Shown here piece after piece: positions 33,701-46,873 of a stretch of DNA of 64,000 nt; the stretch's first letter is position 1, and each line of letters starts with the position of its first letter. A program made the position numbers and the translations under genes. This DNA comes from Chlorops oryzae (Eukaryota > Arthropoda > Insecta > Diptera > Chloropidae), in assembly GCA_020466095.1 (NCBI GenBank), contig CM035808.1:25499508-25563507 (forward strand), given 5' to 3'. The notes beneath the pieces were generated by a model. That model saw nothing but the letters and a program-made list of their open reading frames with translations. It had not been told where the DNA came from and ran no database searches.

Positions 33701-34805
33701 TTGATGAGTTTTTTTTGACATATTTAGCTTTATTCTAAATTCTTTATTCATTGGAAAATTGAATTTAGCAAATAAAAGGACAATTTTTTGCAGAAAATCT
33801 TGCCTTTGTGTGGAAGGAGCAGAAAATATAAGCTGAAGAGGTAGAAAATCAAATTGGAATTCCCTCAAGAGAGGTACAAGATATTTTCGAACTGATATTC
33901 TTAGATATGAATGAAGACTCCATAGATTTCCCGCATTGATGCAATGCTAGACTCAGCGAATGGGGGCCTATTTTAAATGACTGAGCATGAATGAGTGAAT
34001 AGGTTAAAGAGGACGCTGAGAGGACGCTGTTTAAAGTGTTTAATATACGCCAATATGTATTTTAAAATAAATACAAAAATACTAATTTAAACAGGTTTAA
34101 AAAGTAAAATGGTCACTAGGATAGGACATTGATTTTCCATTGAGTTCCATTTAAGTATTTTGTTGATGCAGCCAGTCTGGTTCTGAATCAATCGAGAGAG
34201 ACAACGAACGAAATAAGCCCTTCTAATCAAATAATTAAATCGTTTATGGACAATAATCTATAATATAATAGACTTAAAAAATATATATATGTATATAATA
34301 GCAACAAAAAAATTCATATCTCAATGAGGTTTTTTAGCAAGGAGGCATTCACGTTGTCTACGTGCACACAGCCGCACGTGAAACATTTTTTAATCTAAAT
34401 GCAAATCACGCTTAATTATAAAATATATATGTATATATATATTTTTATTTATTTTTTTTTTAATAAATAGACAAACTAGTATTCCAAATATGAAGTAATA
34501 AAAACGTGTCGCCCATTTATTAAAAACAAACAAAATCTCAAATTCAATTGCAAAAGCAAAGTAGCGAGTTCGTTGCCTAAGTCTTTTGTTTGACTCACTC
34601 CAATCGATTTTGGTGCAATTTTCGTGCTGCGTTGCCACAGACGATTTCATTGCAAATCGAAATTAGAGCAATTGCGCTGCGCAACCGAACGAGCTATGCT
34701 CAAAATATTTCGCAAAACATTTAAGAATCTAGGAAAATGCGCGTCATTAGAGCAAATGATCAGTCGGGCTCCCACAGTTCGGCTTGAAAGAAAGCAAAAA
34801 ATGAA

Positions 34806-34828
34806 AGAGAGAGAGAGAGAGAGAGAGA
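34806..34828 (+). repeat. (GA)n microsatellite
   Basis: Perfect GA dinucleotide run of about 11 units. Confidence 0.9.
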
Positions 34829-35520
34829 AAAAAAAAATGAGGTCAACTGTTTAATCATGCTGAGAAAAATCTACAAACTTTAAAGAAAGAATTGAAAGAA
34901 AAAGCTCTCGCCATATGAACAGAAATTGCTAAAATAGAAGAGGAGAAGTCATTACCGCCCGAAGCACTTTCTTTGACTTTAATTTTGTAGGTAGTTTTTC
35001 TTTTGGGCTGTTTTTCGCGCTTGATTCTTTCCAAACAATTTTTAAGAATAATTGCAGCTCTTTCGACTACAGCTTTCATGGTTCATCGTTGGGATCGTGA
35101 GCTGTCTTTTCACTTTTTCGGCTTGTATGGAAATAGTAACTGAAAGGTTGCTAAGCACGGCTTGTTGTCGTGGAAAAGTTGTTCAAATGTAAAAGTGAAA
35201 ATTTTTCAAAATTAATGAGCATTTGAAAAGGTTTTTTTTCTTCTTTTTTTTTTTTGCCAAAAGCCAAATTATGGCATGACTATGGGAGAAAAACGGTGGG
35301 GAATGTAAAATGCGGAGGATATCAAACCTAAGTCTAAGTCATATAGACATCAGGCAGCATACAGAGATTCTTTATAAGAACGGAAGACTAATTTAGGGCT
35401 GCAGCTCTCTTAAAGAGTCTTGAAGGAGGAAAAAGGACCCAATGCTACCGTGGTCTACTTCGGCTAATCCTTCAATTCGGTGGGGCCACTTGATGAGAGC
35501 TGAGGCTCACCAGCGTTCCA

Positions 35521-35551
<31 letters not shown>

Positions 35552-35577
35552 GTTATTATTATTATTATTATTATTAC
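35521..35577 (+). repeat. (ATT)n microsatellite
   Basis: About 19 trinucleotide units with one G interruption (TTG). Confidence 0.95.
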
Positions 35578-38500
35578 ATTATTGGACAATTTTTCCTGCC
35601 TACGGCCCACTTTTCTTTATACACCATTGATTCTATGCAACTTATAGACACGATCAATGCCAACTTTATTAACCCTGTTTCGATTCTCCTCGATCGCTAT
35701 TAATTTTCTCTATCATCCAAATTAATCGGTCATAACCAATCAAACAATCAAATTCGCTTCTTGGTGTACCTTTATCCCCGACTACCTTCGTTACTGTATG
35801 ACTTAACAGAAAAAAGAAGCGATATTTCAGTCGTTCTCCAAACCAGCCGTTTGACCTACTTCAATTTCCTTCCAAAGGGGAAAAACGAAATACGTCGACT
35901 CATTCCGTTTGGCGACAGTCAATTACCGCTTTTCGTTCGAAGATCTTCATTTCGTGATTTCGTTTAATTTTTCCCTCAAGTATTTCAGTTAAGCATGCTA
36001 TTTTTATGGCATATTGAGACAAGTAAGCATTTATTACAGTAGCCAGTTTAAGTGCTAAACGACCTCAATGCTAAGTTTTATTAAGCGTCTTTGCACATTT
36101 TGAATGCCATTCAATTTAAAATTTTGGCAGACAAATTTTGAAGCTGCTTCATTATTGGACTTGCTTGCTTTTTTTTTTGTTCGCATGAAGCTTTAGAGCT
36201 CAACGCACTTTTTTTTTTTTTTTAATATTTAATACATAGTGCTTGCTCTTTTCCTTTTATTTATTCGCTTTTGTTTATTTTTATATTAATTCATCTTTTC
36301 AAGGCTCTGTAATTTCGCCTGAAAAATAAGCAGTTCAAAAAAATAATTTTGGCATTTTATTGGTTTTTTTTTGAGCGTTGATCTTCCTTAAATTCCCCGT
36401 TCCAATTGAACGACTTTCAAGTTAAATGCCGCACGAATATACTGAGTCATCCGCCTTTGTAGATGACCTTTGGGATATAAGTTCTGAGAGTCACGGTGCA
36501 GAAGGTCTTTCAAGCGTCAGCCCAAGGGGTTTTCCTACTGCCTTTAGTAAAGCATTGGACTCTATTTCCAAAAATGTATTCCGCTCAGCCAACATGTTGC
36601 AAGAGCTCAGTTAGTAGCCGATTTTTATTATAATAATTTTATTGCACCCATCGTTTCACTTCTTATGAGTCAAACATTGCAACAGCCCATATTATGTCCA
36701 GCACAATGTTCAAAAGAAAAACCGAGCGCTCCGAAAAAAAAAAACATTACTATGAGTTCCGAGTCTATATGACTTTCATTAACATTCAAAGAATATAAAT
36801 TCTTGGGGCTGTTTCTCAAATCCTTACAGTTTTCAACTCAAAAATTACTCTAAAGCACATTAAAAAATTAAAATTATTTAAAATTATATATAACTTCTGA
36901 GATATGCATAAAATCTCAATCTTAAGTCCATTAAGTCATCACATAAAAAAACCTCATCTGACTGAAAAACGTAAGCGCTTCCTCAACGCTGCGAATGTAG
37001 TCACTTTATTTAATTACACTCACTTGGAAAGACACATTGATTGTGCGTTAAATTTGCTTGCCTCTTTCGACCTCTTGGGCAGTTAAAGTTCATAATGAAA
37101 AGTTTCCGGCAACGAGACGCAATCGACCGAAAGCTTGTGCACTCGACGCGACGCGATACGACACGAGAGTCTTTGGCCTTCAGTGAATGAACTTGAACGT
37201 AGATGCTCGCTAGACAAGCCTCTTGCTGTTGTGTACCTAATTGTATGTCATATGAGTTCAAATAAATATGGAGAGAAACCTTAATTAAATTCATCATAGA
37301 ATATTCTTCAATGGAGAGGGTCTGGAAGTAATGTCACTAGCCCATCGCTTTCCGACAAAATTCCATATGTTTAAATATCAGTTTTGCAAAAGTTTCTTTT
37401 TGTTTTGCTCTTGATTTCTTCAAGCTTCTTGCAATATGAACCAGTTTATCATCTTCGTTGTTTTTATATATTTTTTTTCTTTCTTTCTTTCATTTCAGTA
37501 TTCATAAATCGGGCGAAAATTTGTGGAAGTTGCGGCATTGAATGCTCACTGGACCAGCCATTATCAGTACCGCTTCGCAATCGCGATCGTGCATTACGAA
37601 TTTCTGGCCGCGTTTTAGTTTTTTTCTTCGGAGTAAGCCAGTCTTGAAAAGCGCCAACGAAGACGGGAAAAACAAAAGGCTGTAACATATAAACAGTTTG
37701 GATTGTTCCAGCTCCACATAAATAATTGCACTAAATTCATGAATGAATTGCTGGAAGTGCTTTTCTTGCCGCTACTGAAATGGCCGCGATTGTTTGTTGC
37801 CGGCAAAGTGAAAGCAATAACGAATAACAAAAGCAAAAAATGGAGAATGTGAAAGAAACGAGCAGAGTTGACCAATAAAATTTGTAAATAAAGTGGATGT
37901 CAAGCTGAAAGCAAGCAGACACACGCCGACGCAAACAGTGTCTACGGTATGAGCTCACACGAAAAGGCGCATGCGCAAACGGGCTTAAAACTTATTACAG
38001 TCATATTCGGTGGCCTGGTCTCAGGTGGCATAGCGTGAAAGTGCGTCTCGAGTGTCGTGCATATGATAAGCAAGCTCACTCACTCACTCGCTCACTCATT
38101 TGCTCAGTGGCTCAGTCATTCTCTGACATTCGCAGCGGCAGTTTGCAATAACCGAACGCGGTTAATTCCGAGCGCATAAATTCGGGAAATTCGTTACCCA
38201 TAGCAAGTGGAAAATAGGTTCAGTGTTCAAACGACCTCTTCACGTCTCCAAAATAAGCATAAAATAAAGATAGAAAATTTTACGCTATTTAGAAAAAAAA
38301 AAAAAAAAAACGCCCGAGCAAAACTTTTATTTGCACCCTTGATCAAGTGAAAGTGTAATTTGATCGGCTCGTGTGTTTGTGCCTGTGTGCGCGATTCGTT
38401 GAGGCTGATTTTCCTCATCATCTGAAGAGAAAGAAAGACGATTTGTTGAAGAAGAAAATGTTGCACACTAACGCGTTCGCGGTGCCGTGTCATTTACCGT

Positions 38501-38599
38501 GAACGCGCTCTAAGCGAATTTATGTTAATTCAGTGGAAACGTTTTGGACTGCCTCGTCTTTTGCATATTATTTTTGATTAATTTTCGTTGTCATTTATA

Positions 38600-41500
38600 A
38601 TGATATCCGAAACAAAAGCAGCGACTGTGAGCGCATTTTTGAAGCTTTCAACTGTGCTCACAATATGCTTTCTCATTCCGATCGGTGAGTTGATTTTTAA
38701 GCTCAGATAAATATTCCTCATAATCGTAATAGTAATATTAACAATATTTATACAGGGTGTTCCGCATTCAAGTGCGTTTCTGTGTTTATAAGACCTTTTC
38801 AATAGGTACTTAAATGGCATCTTAATTCAAAAAATGTAAAGAAAATTTCGACATATCTTTTTGGAAAATTTGCCAAGTAAAACTTATTTTTTGGCTAGCC
38901 AGATTTTACACAAAAAAGAAAATCAGTGCAACACTGATTAGAAATTATTTTAACGGTTCTGAACCATATGCGCCGGATCAAAAACTCCGAGTATATTCAA
39001 AGGATAATTTTGAGTTTTTTTGCTTGATTTTTGGTAAAAATTATTCAGCTTTAAAGTGGCCAAACGGTACTGAGAAGCGCTTAGATGCAATTTGTAACTT
39101 GAAGAAGTTGTTAAGCAATAATTTCTCCATATTTATATCAAAACATTTTGAAAATATTGTTATTGGTTAGGGATCTATGGGCCTTAAAAGTTAAGTAGAG
39201 ATGAAGAAATCGTAAAATTTTGCAGCTATTAAATGAATTTTTTGCGGATCAATTAGTACTACATTCGAACTTCCCTATAATGAATTCGCACGGGACCAGA
39301 AAATCACTTTATTACATAGAAATTTCATTTTACAGAAATTATAAACACGTACACTGAACAACTTCATTGTATAGACGTTCATTATACAGAAGTTTGACTG
39401 TAAAACTGTTTTGTTTTAGTCCAGGGCTAAAACTTTGTCATTGATAGGAAAGAGAAATATTGAACGCATTATGAGATAGAGCCATAAATAAGTGCGCTAC
39501 TTAATTTTCGGCCACACTTTTTTAAATCGATTTAAAAACGAAATTTCGAGGATCTGACTAAACCAAATATATGGATTTGCTGTATTCACCGAGTACTTTC
39601 AGAAACTGCACTCAATTTTTTGTTTACATTCGATGACCTCAAAATTGTATCAAAGTGTAATTCTACCCATACAAACAATAGCAGTAATATTAATAATTAT
39701 GCGTATTAATAATAATAACAATAAAAAAGCACTATAGTTAGAATTATATTTATAATAATAAAATGCATTTAATCGAAAGTTTCTGTTTTCTGTTATAGTC
39801 TATGTATGTATATATATATTTTTAAACGCATGCATTACACGAGCTTACCGATTTTTCTCCCGGATACTTAAATATTGGTACTTTACTTATAGGCTTTGGC
39901 CTTCTAAGCACGAAAATCATATTAAATTTTTTTTTTATAAAACTATATAGCTTTGCCATTTATGGTATGCATGTGTCTTGAGGAATAACATCCCATTTTG
40001 TTGGATTAATAATCAACTTAAAGAAATGAAAAAATCATTATTTCGATTGCGATGGTTATTTTAGATGCCGATAAATGAAAAATTTGATAATTTTATTTTT
40101 AAGTTTAAAGGTCTACAGAATCTTATTTTATTAGATGATCTTAAAACTGTGTAAAAAAAAGTTTTAGTCGGGTTAATTTTCTTTAATTTGAGGGATAATT
40201 TGTTCCAATCAGATCATGTTTTATTGAGTTCTGCTCAAAAAAGCTACAATACCCCTTTAAAAACAATTTATTTTCTTCAATTTTTTTTAAAAACAATTTT
40301 ATTTTCCAAAAATTCATGTCAAATAAACCCTTCAAAAAAGAATTTTCAGAATATGATTTTCGTATTTAGAAGCTCAAAGTCCATAAGAAAAATGCATTTA
40401 AATGTTCAGGGAAAATAAAAACTTTTTTTTTTGTAAGCTAGTGTTACTGAAGTGAGCCAATTTTTTGAATGGCTTAATTTAAATAAACAAAATCATTCAA
40501 AACCAAATTTATTTGTTCATCAAAGGCCGAAAGTGTCAAAATGTCCACAATGGAGCATTATAATCCAAAAAGTTTTGAAGTCCACATCCAAAGCTTAAAC
40601 CAAAAACGATTTAGTTTTGAACTTGATTTTATAGATGTCACTATTGTGACCCCTCAACATTTGTGAGAAGTCGTTAAAGTGATAGAAAAAGTTTCATGTC
40701 AGCCTCTTTTTTGTTTACAAGAGTTAGGTACCTACCTACCAATGTTTTTTATGAGAATATCAAAGAATAACTATTGCCCTTACATGCCTTCTTCGTTCGT
40801 CGGTGTCGAACACGTTTAGAAATAGCACTACTTGACTGTGTTAAAGGCCACTTTCAATTGAAACACCATATAAGCTGTAGATACTATCCTATGCTTGCAA
40901 AGTCTTCATATCCAAATGTGACTAAGTACCTTCTTCTTATAAATCAACAAAAATACGTATATAAATAAATGATTAATACAAATGCTCGTTAAGCAAAATT
41001 GAGGAGTAATCAAAACCGACGTTATATAATAGACAATTTATTGAACTATGCGATTTGCAGTTTGAAGAGGTAGAAATTTCGATAATTAAGTTATGGCACG
41101 CATTTCTTCGTTGACAGTTTACTATCTTAATATAAATAAAAAATTCCTGGCCCGAAAACGTGAACAAACATTTACGCTAGCGAAACGAAAAGTTACGCCG
41201 CATTGCAGTCGCCGTCAAGAGTATTTGCTTGTGTTAATTAAAGAAAGCATTGACTGTGAAAGAAAAATAAAATTGCGTCACCACACACACACACACAACA
41301 CACACTGAGCATCAAGTGCCACTTTTCCCTTTCCTACTCGATTTGTTTATCTTAAAATTTCAAATGCGGAAAGCAGCACAAAATCGCATAAGAGAAAGAG
41401 CATTACAGCATCTTAGATTGCCGAAGAATGTAGGCGCTAATTATTACTGCAGGACAATAAAACATCCAACCTCTGGTTCAACAATTTGCAAACCGGAAGG

Positions 41501-44500
41501 CGGAAGGTAAACGACGAAAGAAACCTGCAGATTATGGGCAAATGGCTTGAAAAGAAACTGTGCAAGCAAAGGTGCTAACCAGAAAAGAAAGACTATTTGA
41601 TTATCGAATTCGTTAAAGTAGAAAAAAAGAAAATGTCCAATGAGAGAATTATTTAATTGCTATGATAATGTTCAATAATAGCAAAGACTCTCGATGGATT
41701 TTTAAATGAATAACAATTTAGAAAAATATAATCAATTCTTGATGAGTTGAAAGTCATTGGAAAGTCATACAAAGTAATAATTGACTTAAATGGTTTTTTC
41801 TTAACCACACATAAATAAAAAGTGATCTAAAGCTTTGTAATTAAAGTGATGATTGACGCGGCTTAATGACAGATGTAATTAAGCGTTGTGACGTAAATTA
41901 GTGGGCTGTCATTTTGTTAACAGTTTTTCAGCAATGAAGTAATCGAGCAGGAAATATAAGGCTTTATAGAGAGGGGAAAGGGATTGGAACAATTACCAAA
42001 ATTACCAAAAACTAATTGAGCTCCATTTTGTTTTTTTTTTATAATTATCTCAATTGTTATCGTTTTTGCTCAATAAATCCTAATTTTTAATTTTTTGTTT
42101 TTAAAGTTTAGATTATTATAAGTAATCGAAATATAATCGGGACAATTTTTTGAATTATTGTTTTTCATCAATTAGATTAGTTTATTAATGTGAAAAAGTT
42201 CCGATTATTAACCTATCACTTGACCAATTTTAATAATTAATTTTGAGGCACATATGTACTTATATGAAATCTTTATTCATAAATAATTTTTGATCCTGAA
42301 AGAAACAAGTCACTTGATTTATTAATTACTAGAAATATATATAAATGCAGAAAAATATATATAAATATTTGAAGAGCACGAATGGTAGATTTTTCCTGGT
42401 TCTGGTACATTTTTTGATGCAAGAAAATTAAGTCACCTTATCTTTCCTTTTCTATCTTTGCCTTTCTTTGCCTGTCTTTCCCATTATTTCCTTCTCTTTC
42501 CTTCTCTTTCCTTCTCTTTCCTTCTCTTTCCTTCTCTTTCCTTCTCTTTTTCCTTCTCTTTCCTTCTCTTTCCTTCTCTTTCCTTCTCTTTCCTTCTCTT
42601 TCCTTCTCTTTTTCCTTCTCTTTCCTTCTCTTTCCTTCTCTTTCCTTCTCTTTCCTTCTCTTTTTTTCCTTCTCTTTCCTTCTCTTTCCTTCTCTTTCCT
42701 TCTCTTTCCTTCTCTTTCCTTCTCTTTCCTTCTCTTTCCTTCTCTTTCCTTCTCTTTCCTTCTCTTTCCTTCTCTTTCCTTCTCTTTCCTTCTCTTTCCT
42801 TCTCTTTCCTTCTCTTTCCTTCTCTTTCCTTCTCTTTCCTTCTCTTTCCTTCTCTTTCCTTCTCTTTCCTTCTCTTTCCTTCTTTCCTTCTCTTCCTTCC
42901 TCTTTCCTTCTCTTTCCTTCTCTTTCCTTCTCTTTTCCTTCTCTTTCCTTCTCTTTCCTTCTCTTTCCTTCTCTTTCCTTCTCTTTCCTTCTCTTTCGTT
43001 CTCTTTCCTTCTTTTCGTTCTCTTTCCTTCTCTTTCCTTCTCTTTCTTTCTCTTTCCCTCTCTTTCGTTCATCTTCCCTCTCTTAACGTTTGCAATGTAA
43101 TCCCAAAAAATTTGTTTTTCTTCGACTATCTCTCACTAAAAAAAACTCCATGAAAATCCCTTGCATAGTTCTAAAGATCGCAGCATACAGACAAACAGAC
43201 ACAGCGGGACGACTTTGTCTTAAACTATGTAATGATAATGATTTATTAAATAGTGATAAATAAATAAAAAAATGCTTCGTAGAATTAATAGACTTGAGAA
43301 TTTGAAAAGCAATACTCACGAGCAAAATTTCTTGCCTTTCAGCTGCCCCTAAAACGACTGATCAATCCCTGCCTCAAAACTACTACAACAGTTTTGTCAA
43401 TGGTACCGACTTGTTGCGCGCTATAAGGCTATCTATAGATGAACACGAGCTCCGGCGCCAGCGGCACAAGCAACCAAGGTTCGTATAAGAAAATTTCTCC
43501 AAGCAGAATGTAATTGAAAATCCTCTTTTCAGATCTAAACGAGCAGTCAAACGCGTCTGTTATGGCGAACTGGGCTGCTTCGAGGACTCAGGTCCTTTTG
43601 CGTACTTGGAAATGCTGCCGTCAGCTCCCGAAGAGATCAATACGAAATTTTATTTCTATTCAACGCGAAATAGATCAGATCGTCCACTCATGGAATTGCC
43701 CTTCATGAATATGACTTCGGAGTTTGAGAAGTTCGTATCTTCTCGCACAAGAAAGCGCAGCGCTGGAGGCGATATCTCAACGACCAGCTCATCCGAGACC
43801 ACAATGCCAACATCGAGCACAAGAGGACGCAGTTTCAGACGGTCTGTAGTTACACTCGAAAACTTAGAAGGCTTCAATGAGCTTTCTGTTCGGGTGATTG
43901 TTCACGGCTTCGGTTCCGCTTGCCCGCACGTATGGATCTATGAAATGAAGACTGCACTGATGGCTGTGGTGAGTTTGCCGAGTGGCCTCAATGCTCTGGG
44001 AGATTGATTTGAATATTTGTTATGTCGATTTACAGGAAGACTGCATTGTCATCTGCGTGGACTGGGAGAACGGAGCGACTTTTCCGAATTATGTTCGTGC
44101 AGCAGCGAACACGCGACTTGTCGGAAAACAGTTGGCAATGTTGCTGAATAATCTTCAGGAGCATAAAGGCCTCAATTTAACGCGCACCCATTTGATTGGC
44201 TTTAGTCTTGGGGCACATGTTTCTGGCTTCGCGGGAGCCGAGCTGCCCGGCTTGTCGCGCATAACCGGACTTGATCCGGCAGGGCCACTGTTCGAGGCAC
44301 AGCATCCAAAAGTTCGTCTTGATAGTACCGATGCTGAGTTTGTTGACGTCATACATTCGAATGGTGAGAATCTGATACTGGGCGGTCTGGGCTCATGGCA
44401 GCCCATGGGTGATGTGGACTTCTATCCGAATGGTGGACGTGTACAGACCGGTTGTTCGAACTTGTTTGTTGGTGCCGTTACCGATTTCATTTGGTGTAAG

Positions 44501-46268
44501 GGCTTTGTTTCTTTGGAGCATTATTCAAGTATTAATATAATTCCTTTCTAATAGCTGGACAGGCTGCTGAGGACGAGGAGGGTCGCTCTTTGTGTAATCA
44601 CCGTCGTGCATATAAATTTTTCATAGACTCAGTTGCACCTCGTTGCATGTTCCCGGCATTTCCGTGCGCTAATTATGATGACTTTCTGAAAGGGCATTGC
44701 TTTCCTTGCGCGGAAGACGATGAGGATTTGTCTGACGGTGTGGCACGGTGCGGCAATATGGGCTACTATGCTGACCGGTCCACTGGCCGCGGTCAATTGT
44801 ATTTGGTTACACGTGACGAGGAACCGTTTTGTGCCCATCAGTTTAAGCTTCAGATTTTCAACTCGTTCAATGATCTGCCGCTTCGTACTATTGGACGATT
44901 GGAGGCTACTTTAGAAGGTGAAGGTGGACTTAATGAGACATTCCAGATATCCGAGTAGGTATTTCTCATTGGTAATTATGGATATTCTTAATAACATTGC
45001 TTTACTTCTTTAGAAAAGACGACTCGGAGTTCTTTGCCGGCGATATTGTATCGAAAATTATTGTACCTCATCCTGCTTTGGGGTATCCAACAACCCTTAG
45101 TCTCAATTACAAATCCTACAGTGGCTGGCTGTCGAAAGGTCTACCACATTGGGATATTGATAAGGTTGTGCTGACCGATAGCTTTGGCCGGAGTCATTCG
45201 CTTTGTAAGCCGTCGACAAAACTTTCATCGGCAAGTCCCGTTCGTATCAAGCTTCTATCAGGAGATTGTGAACTTGACAACCAAGAGGAATACGGTGTAT
45301 ATACGACAGCAGCACCAACGAATGTACCGGATTCAAGCGGACAGGAGAGCTCAGACGATGGTGTCGAGACCGTAAAGCATCGCAAGGACATTTTTAATTT
45401 AGGCACTAGCTTCAAACTTAAACAAAATGAGACATTGCCGCTGACGGCGACAGAGGATCTACCCTGGCAGCCTATACTTGAGGGAAATTCACTCGACCGG
45501 GAAGCTAGTGAATCGAGTCGTAGCCTTTCCGCGCAGCCAGCCGAAATTTTCGAGCCAGTTCTCAAAGACCGACATGCAGGGACTGCACGAAAACTGCAGG
45601 ATGATGATCGACCAGTGGAAATCGTGGAGCCCATATTGAAAGCAACAACACCGCGTTTTAAAAAGGCCAAAGAGATGGTGCTGACGGAGGCAACAACTGA
45701 GGCCATTACGAGGAAAACTGACGTTATTAAATTAACACCACTTACAGCAGTGGAGAAGCCAAAGGCAGCATCACAAGAGGATGCTTTGACCGTTCAGCTT
45801 TTCCCCTTTCGACTCGGTGATCTGCTCCAACGTGCTGAGAGATATGCTCGCGAGACACTCTTGCCATTAATTTCCGTACAAGCTCCAAAGTTTTTTGGCT
45901 TCAACATCGGTGGAGGAAATGCCGCGAGTGAGGAACTCAAGGAGGAACCACGCAAGCCACGCTATATTCCTCGCTTTGAAGCGGCTGCATTTCTAAAGCA
46001 GTCACAGACAACTAGGGGCGTCAAAAAAGGACGAGATCTTGAATCGTCTGACAAACAACTAAAACCGAATATATTCGAGCTCGTACGAACCGAGTCGAAG
46101 CCGAATGAGCCACAGGCCGAACGTCGTTCCATCAACGATGTCACCTACTATACGAATGTGCTTTTGAATGAAGAAGGACGTGCAATGCGTCCCGAGGATC
46201 CAGGATATGAACCCGTCTTTATCGATTTACCAACATTCAAGCCGCCTGCGGGCAAAAGACTTGCCTGA
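38600..46268 (+). CDS. Secreted pancreatic-type triacylglycerol lipase with long C-terminal tail
   Basis: Six exons, 38600-38684, 43343-43478, 43533-43968, 44036-44495, 44555-44954 and 45014-46268, have continuous phases and give 923 aa. Residues 1-28 form a signal peptide (hydrophobic LSTVLTICFLIPI). A propeptide ends in RSKR (74-77), a furin-type site, just before VCYGELGCF, the conserved start of the lipase domain. Catalytic residues are Ser276 in GFSLG, Asp299 in GLDPAG and His388 in CNHRRAYKFF, so the enzyme should be active on lipid esters outside the cell. A Ser/Thr-rich insertion with basic RTRKRS and RSFRRS sites interrupts the N-terminal strands. A PLAT-like domain follows (about 454-591). 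The last 330 residues are an acidic, low-complexity tail. Usual family length is about 340-500 aa, so the tail is unusual. AATAAA lies at 46440-46445. Confidence 0.9.
38751..38800 (+). repeat. Solitary transposon end related to the 9494 MITE
   Basis: TACAGGGTGTTCCGCATTCA followed by GTGCGTTTCTGTGTTTATA resembles the left end at 9494-9531. No partner end was found downstream, so this is a truncated copy inside lipase intron 1. Confidence 0.6.
39260..39403. repeat. Degenerate MITE of the 30455 family
   Basis: The left end TACATTCGAACTTCCCTATA and the right end (complement TACAGTCAAACTTCTGTATA) match each other and the 30455-30614 element imperfectly. The size is similar (144 against 160 bp). 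It lies in lipase intron 1. Confidence 0.6.
41282..41306 (+). repeat. (CA)n microsatellite
   Basis: Short CACACA run with one AACA interruption, within lipase intron 1. Confidence 0.85.
42443..43080 (+). repeat. Pyrimidine-strand minisatellite, TTTCCTTCTC repeat
   Basis: About 60 copies of the 10-bp unit TTTCCTTCTC run from about 42488 to 43080, with a few length variants (inserted TT, lost CT) that shift the register. Nearly every base on the plus strand is C or T for 600 bp. The array is in lipase intron 1, 260 bp before exon 2. Long frames on both strands (Ser-Phe-Leu-Pro or Lys-Arg-Glu repeats) are products of the repeat, not genes. Confidence 0.97.
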
Positions 46269-46873
46269 ATACCACAGGAAAAGAGTAAATTAAATACACA
46301 TGAAAAAAGCATTGAGAGGCTTTTTTGAAAGACTAAAAACCATAAAAAGCGAGAGGAATTTTTTCAAAAAATTCCTCGGAAAAATATACAGAAAAAGCGT
46401 TTTAAAGATTTTGTGATCTAGTCTGGTGGCATTGAACCGAATAAAAAGCCAGAAAAATCGTAAATTTCATTATAACAGAGTATGTTATGAGTCCTTGAAA
46501 CCATATAATTGTATGTACATATATATAAAAACATATATATATTTTTAATTTAATTATATTTGTACATTTAAGTAAATGGAAAATGTTGTATGTTTTTTTC
46601 AAATATTTTAATGAGTGAAATTTTCTTATGAGACACAAATATTTATTCAATCAAATTGTTTTGAATTTCGCTTTAATTTTGTAAATAGTAAATACCTAAA
46701 CTTTTCTAGATTTTAGTGAAGACTGAAATTTCTCTAAAGGTCTTGTAAATAAAATAATTAATGGCGGTTATCATGTAACATGTTCTAAAATGATCTTCAA
46801 TGTTGCCTGAACACACTTATTCATAAAAATTCAAATTGGAAAACGTTTTTTATTTTTGTCCATAATTTTCTTC

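Larger units (their letters stand above)
30778..38599. other. Gene-poor spacer upstream of the lipase gene
   Basis: I found no convincing gene. It holds microsatellites (listed separately), poly-A/T runs (e.g. 31780-31800, 33066-33105, 36210-36222) and a possible isolated minus-strand exon around 32159-32530, discussed as a finding. From 37900 to 38500 the base composition rises in GC. There are CTCACTCACTCACTCG repeats (38072-38100) and a GGCGCATGCGCAAAC motif (37966-37980) like an NRF1/Ewg site, suggesting the promoter region of the lipase gene. Confidence 0.5.

Noticed and set aside
36426..36614. 62-codon frame with a protein-like composition
   Set aside because: No homology, no exon signals and no conserved motif that I can recognise.
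42452..43153. Long open frames on both strands (Lys/Arg/Glu-rich and Ser/Phe/Leu/Pro-rich)
   Set aside because: They are translations of a 10-bp tandem repeat in an intron; all frames are open because the repeat lacks stops.
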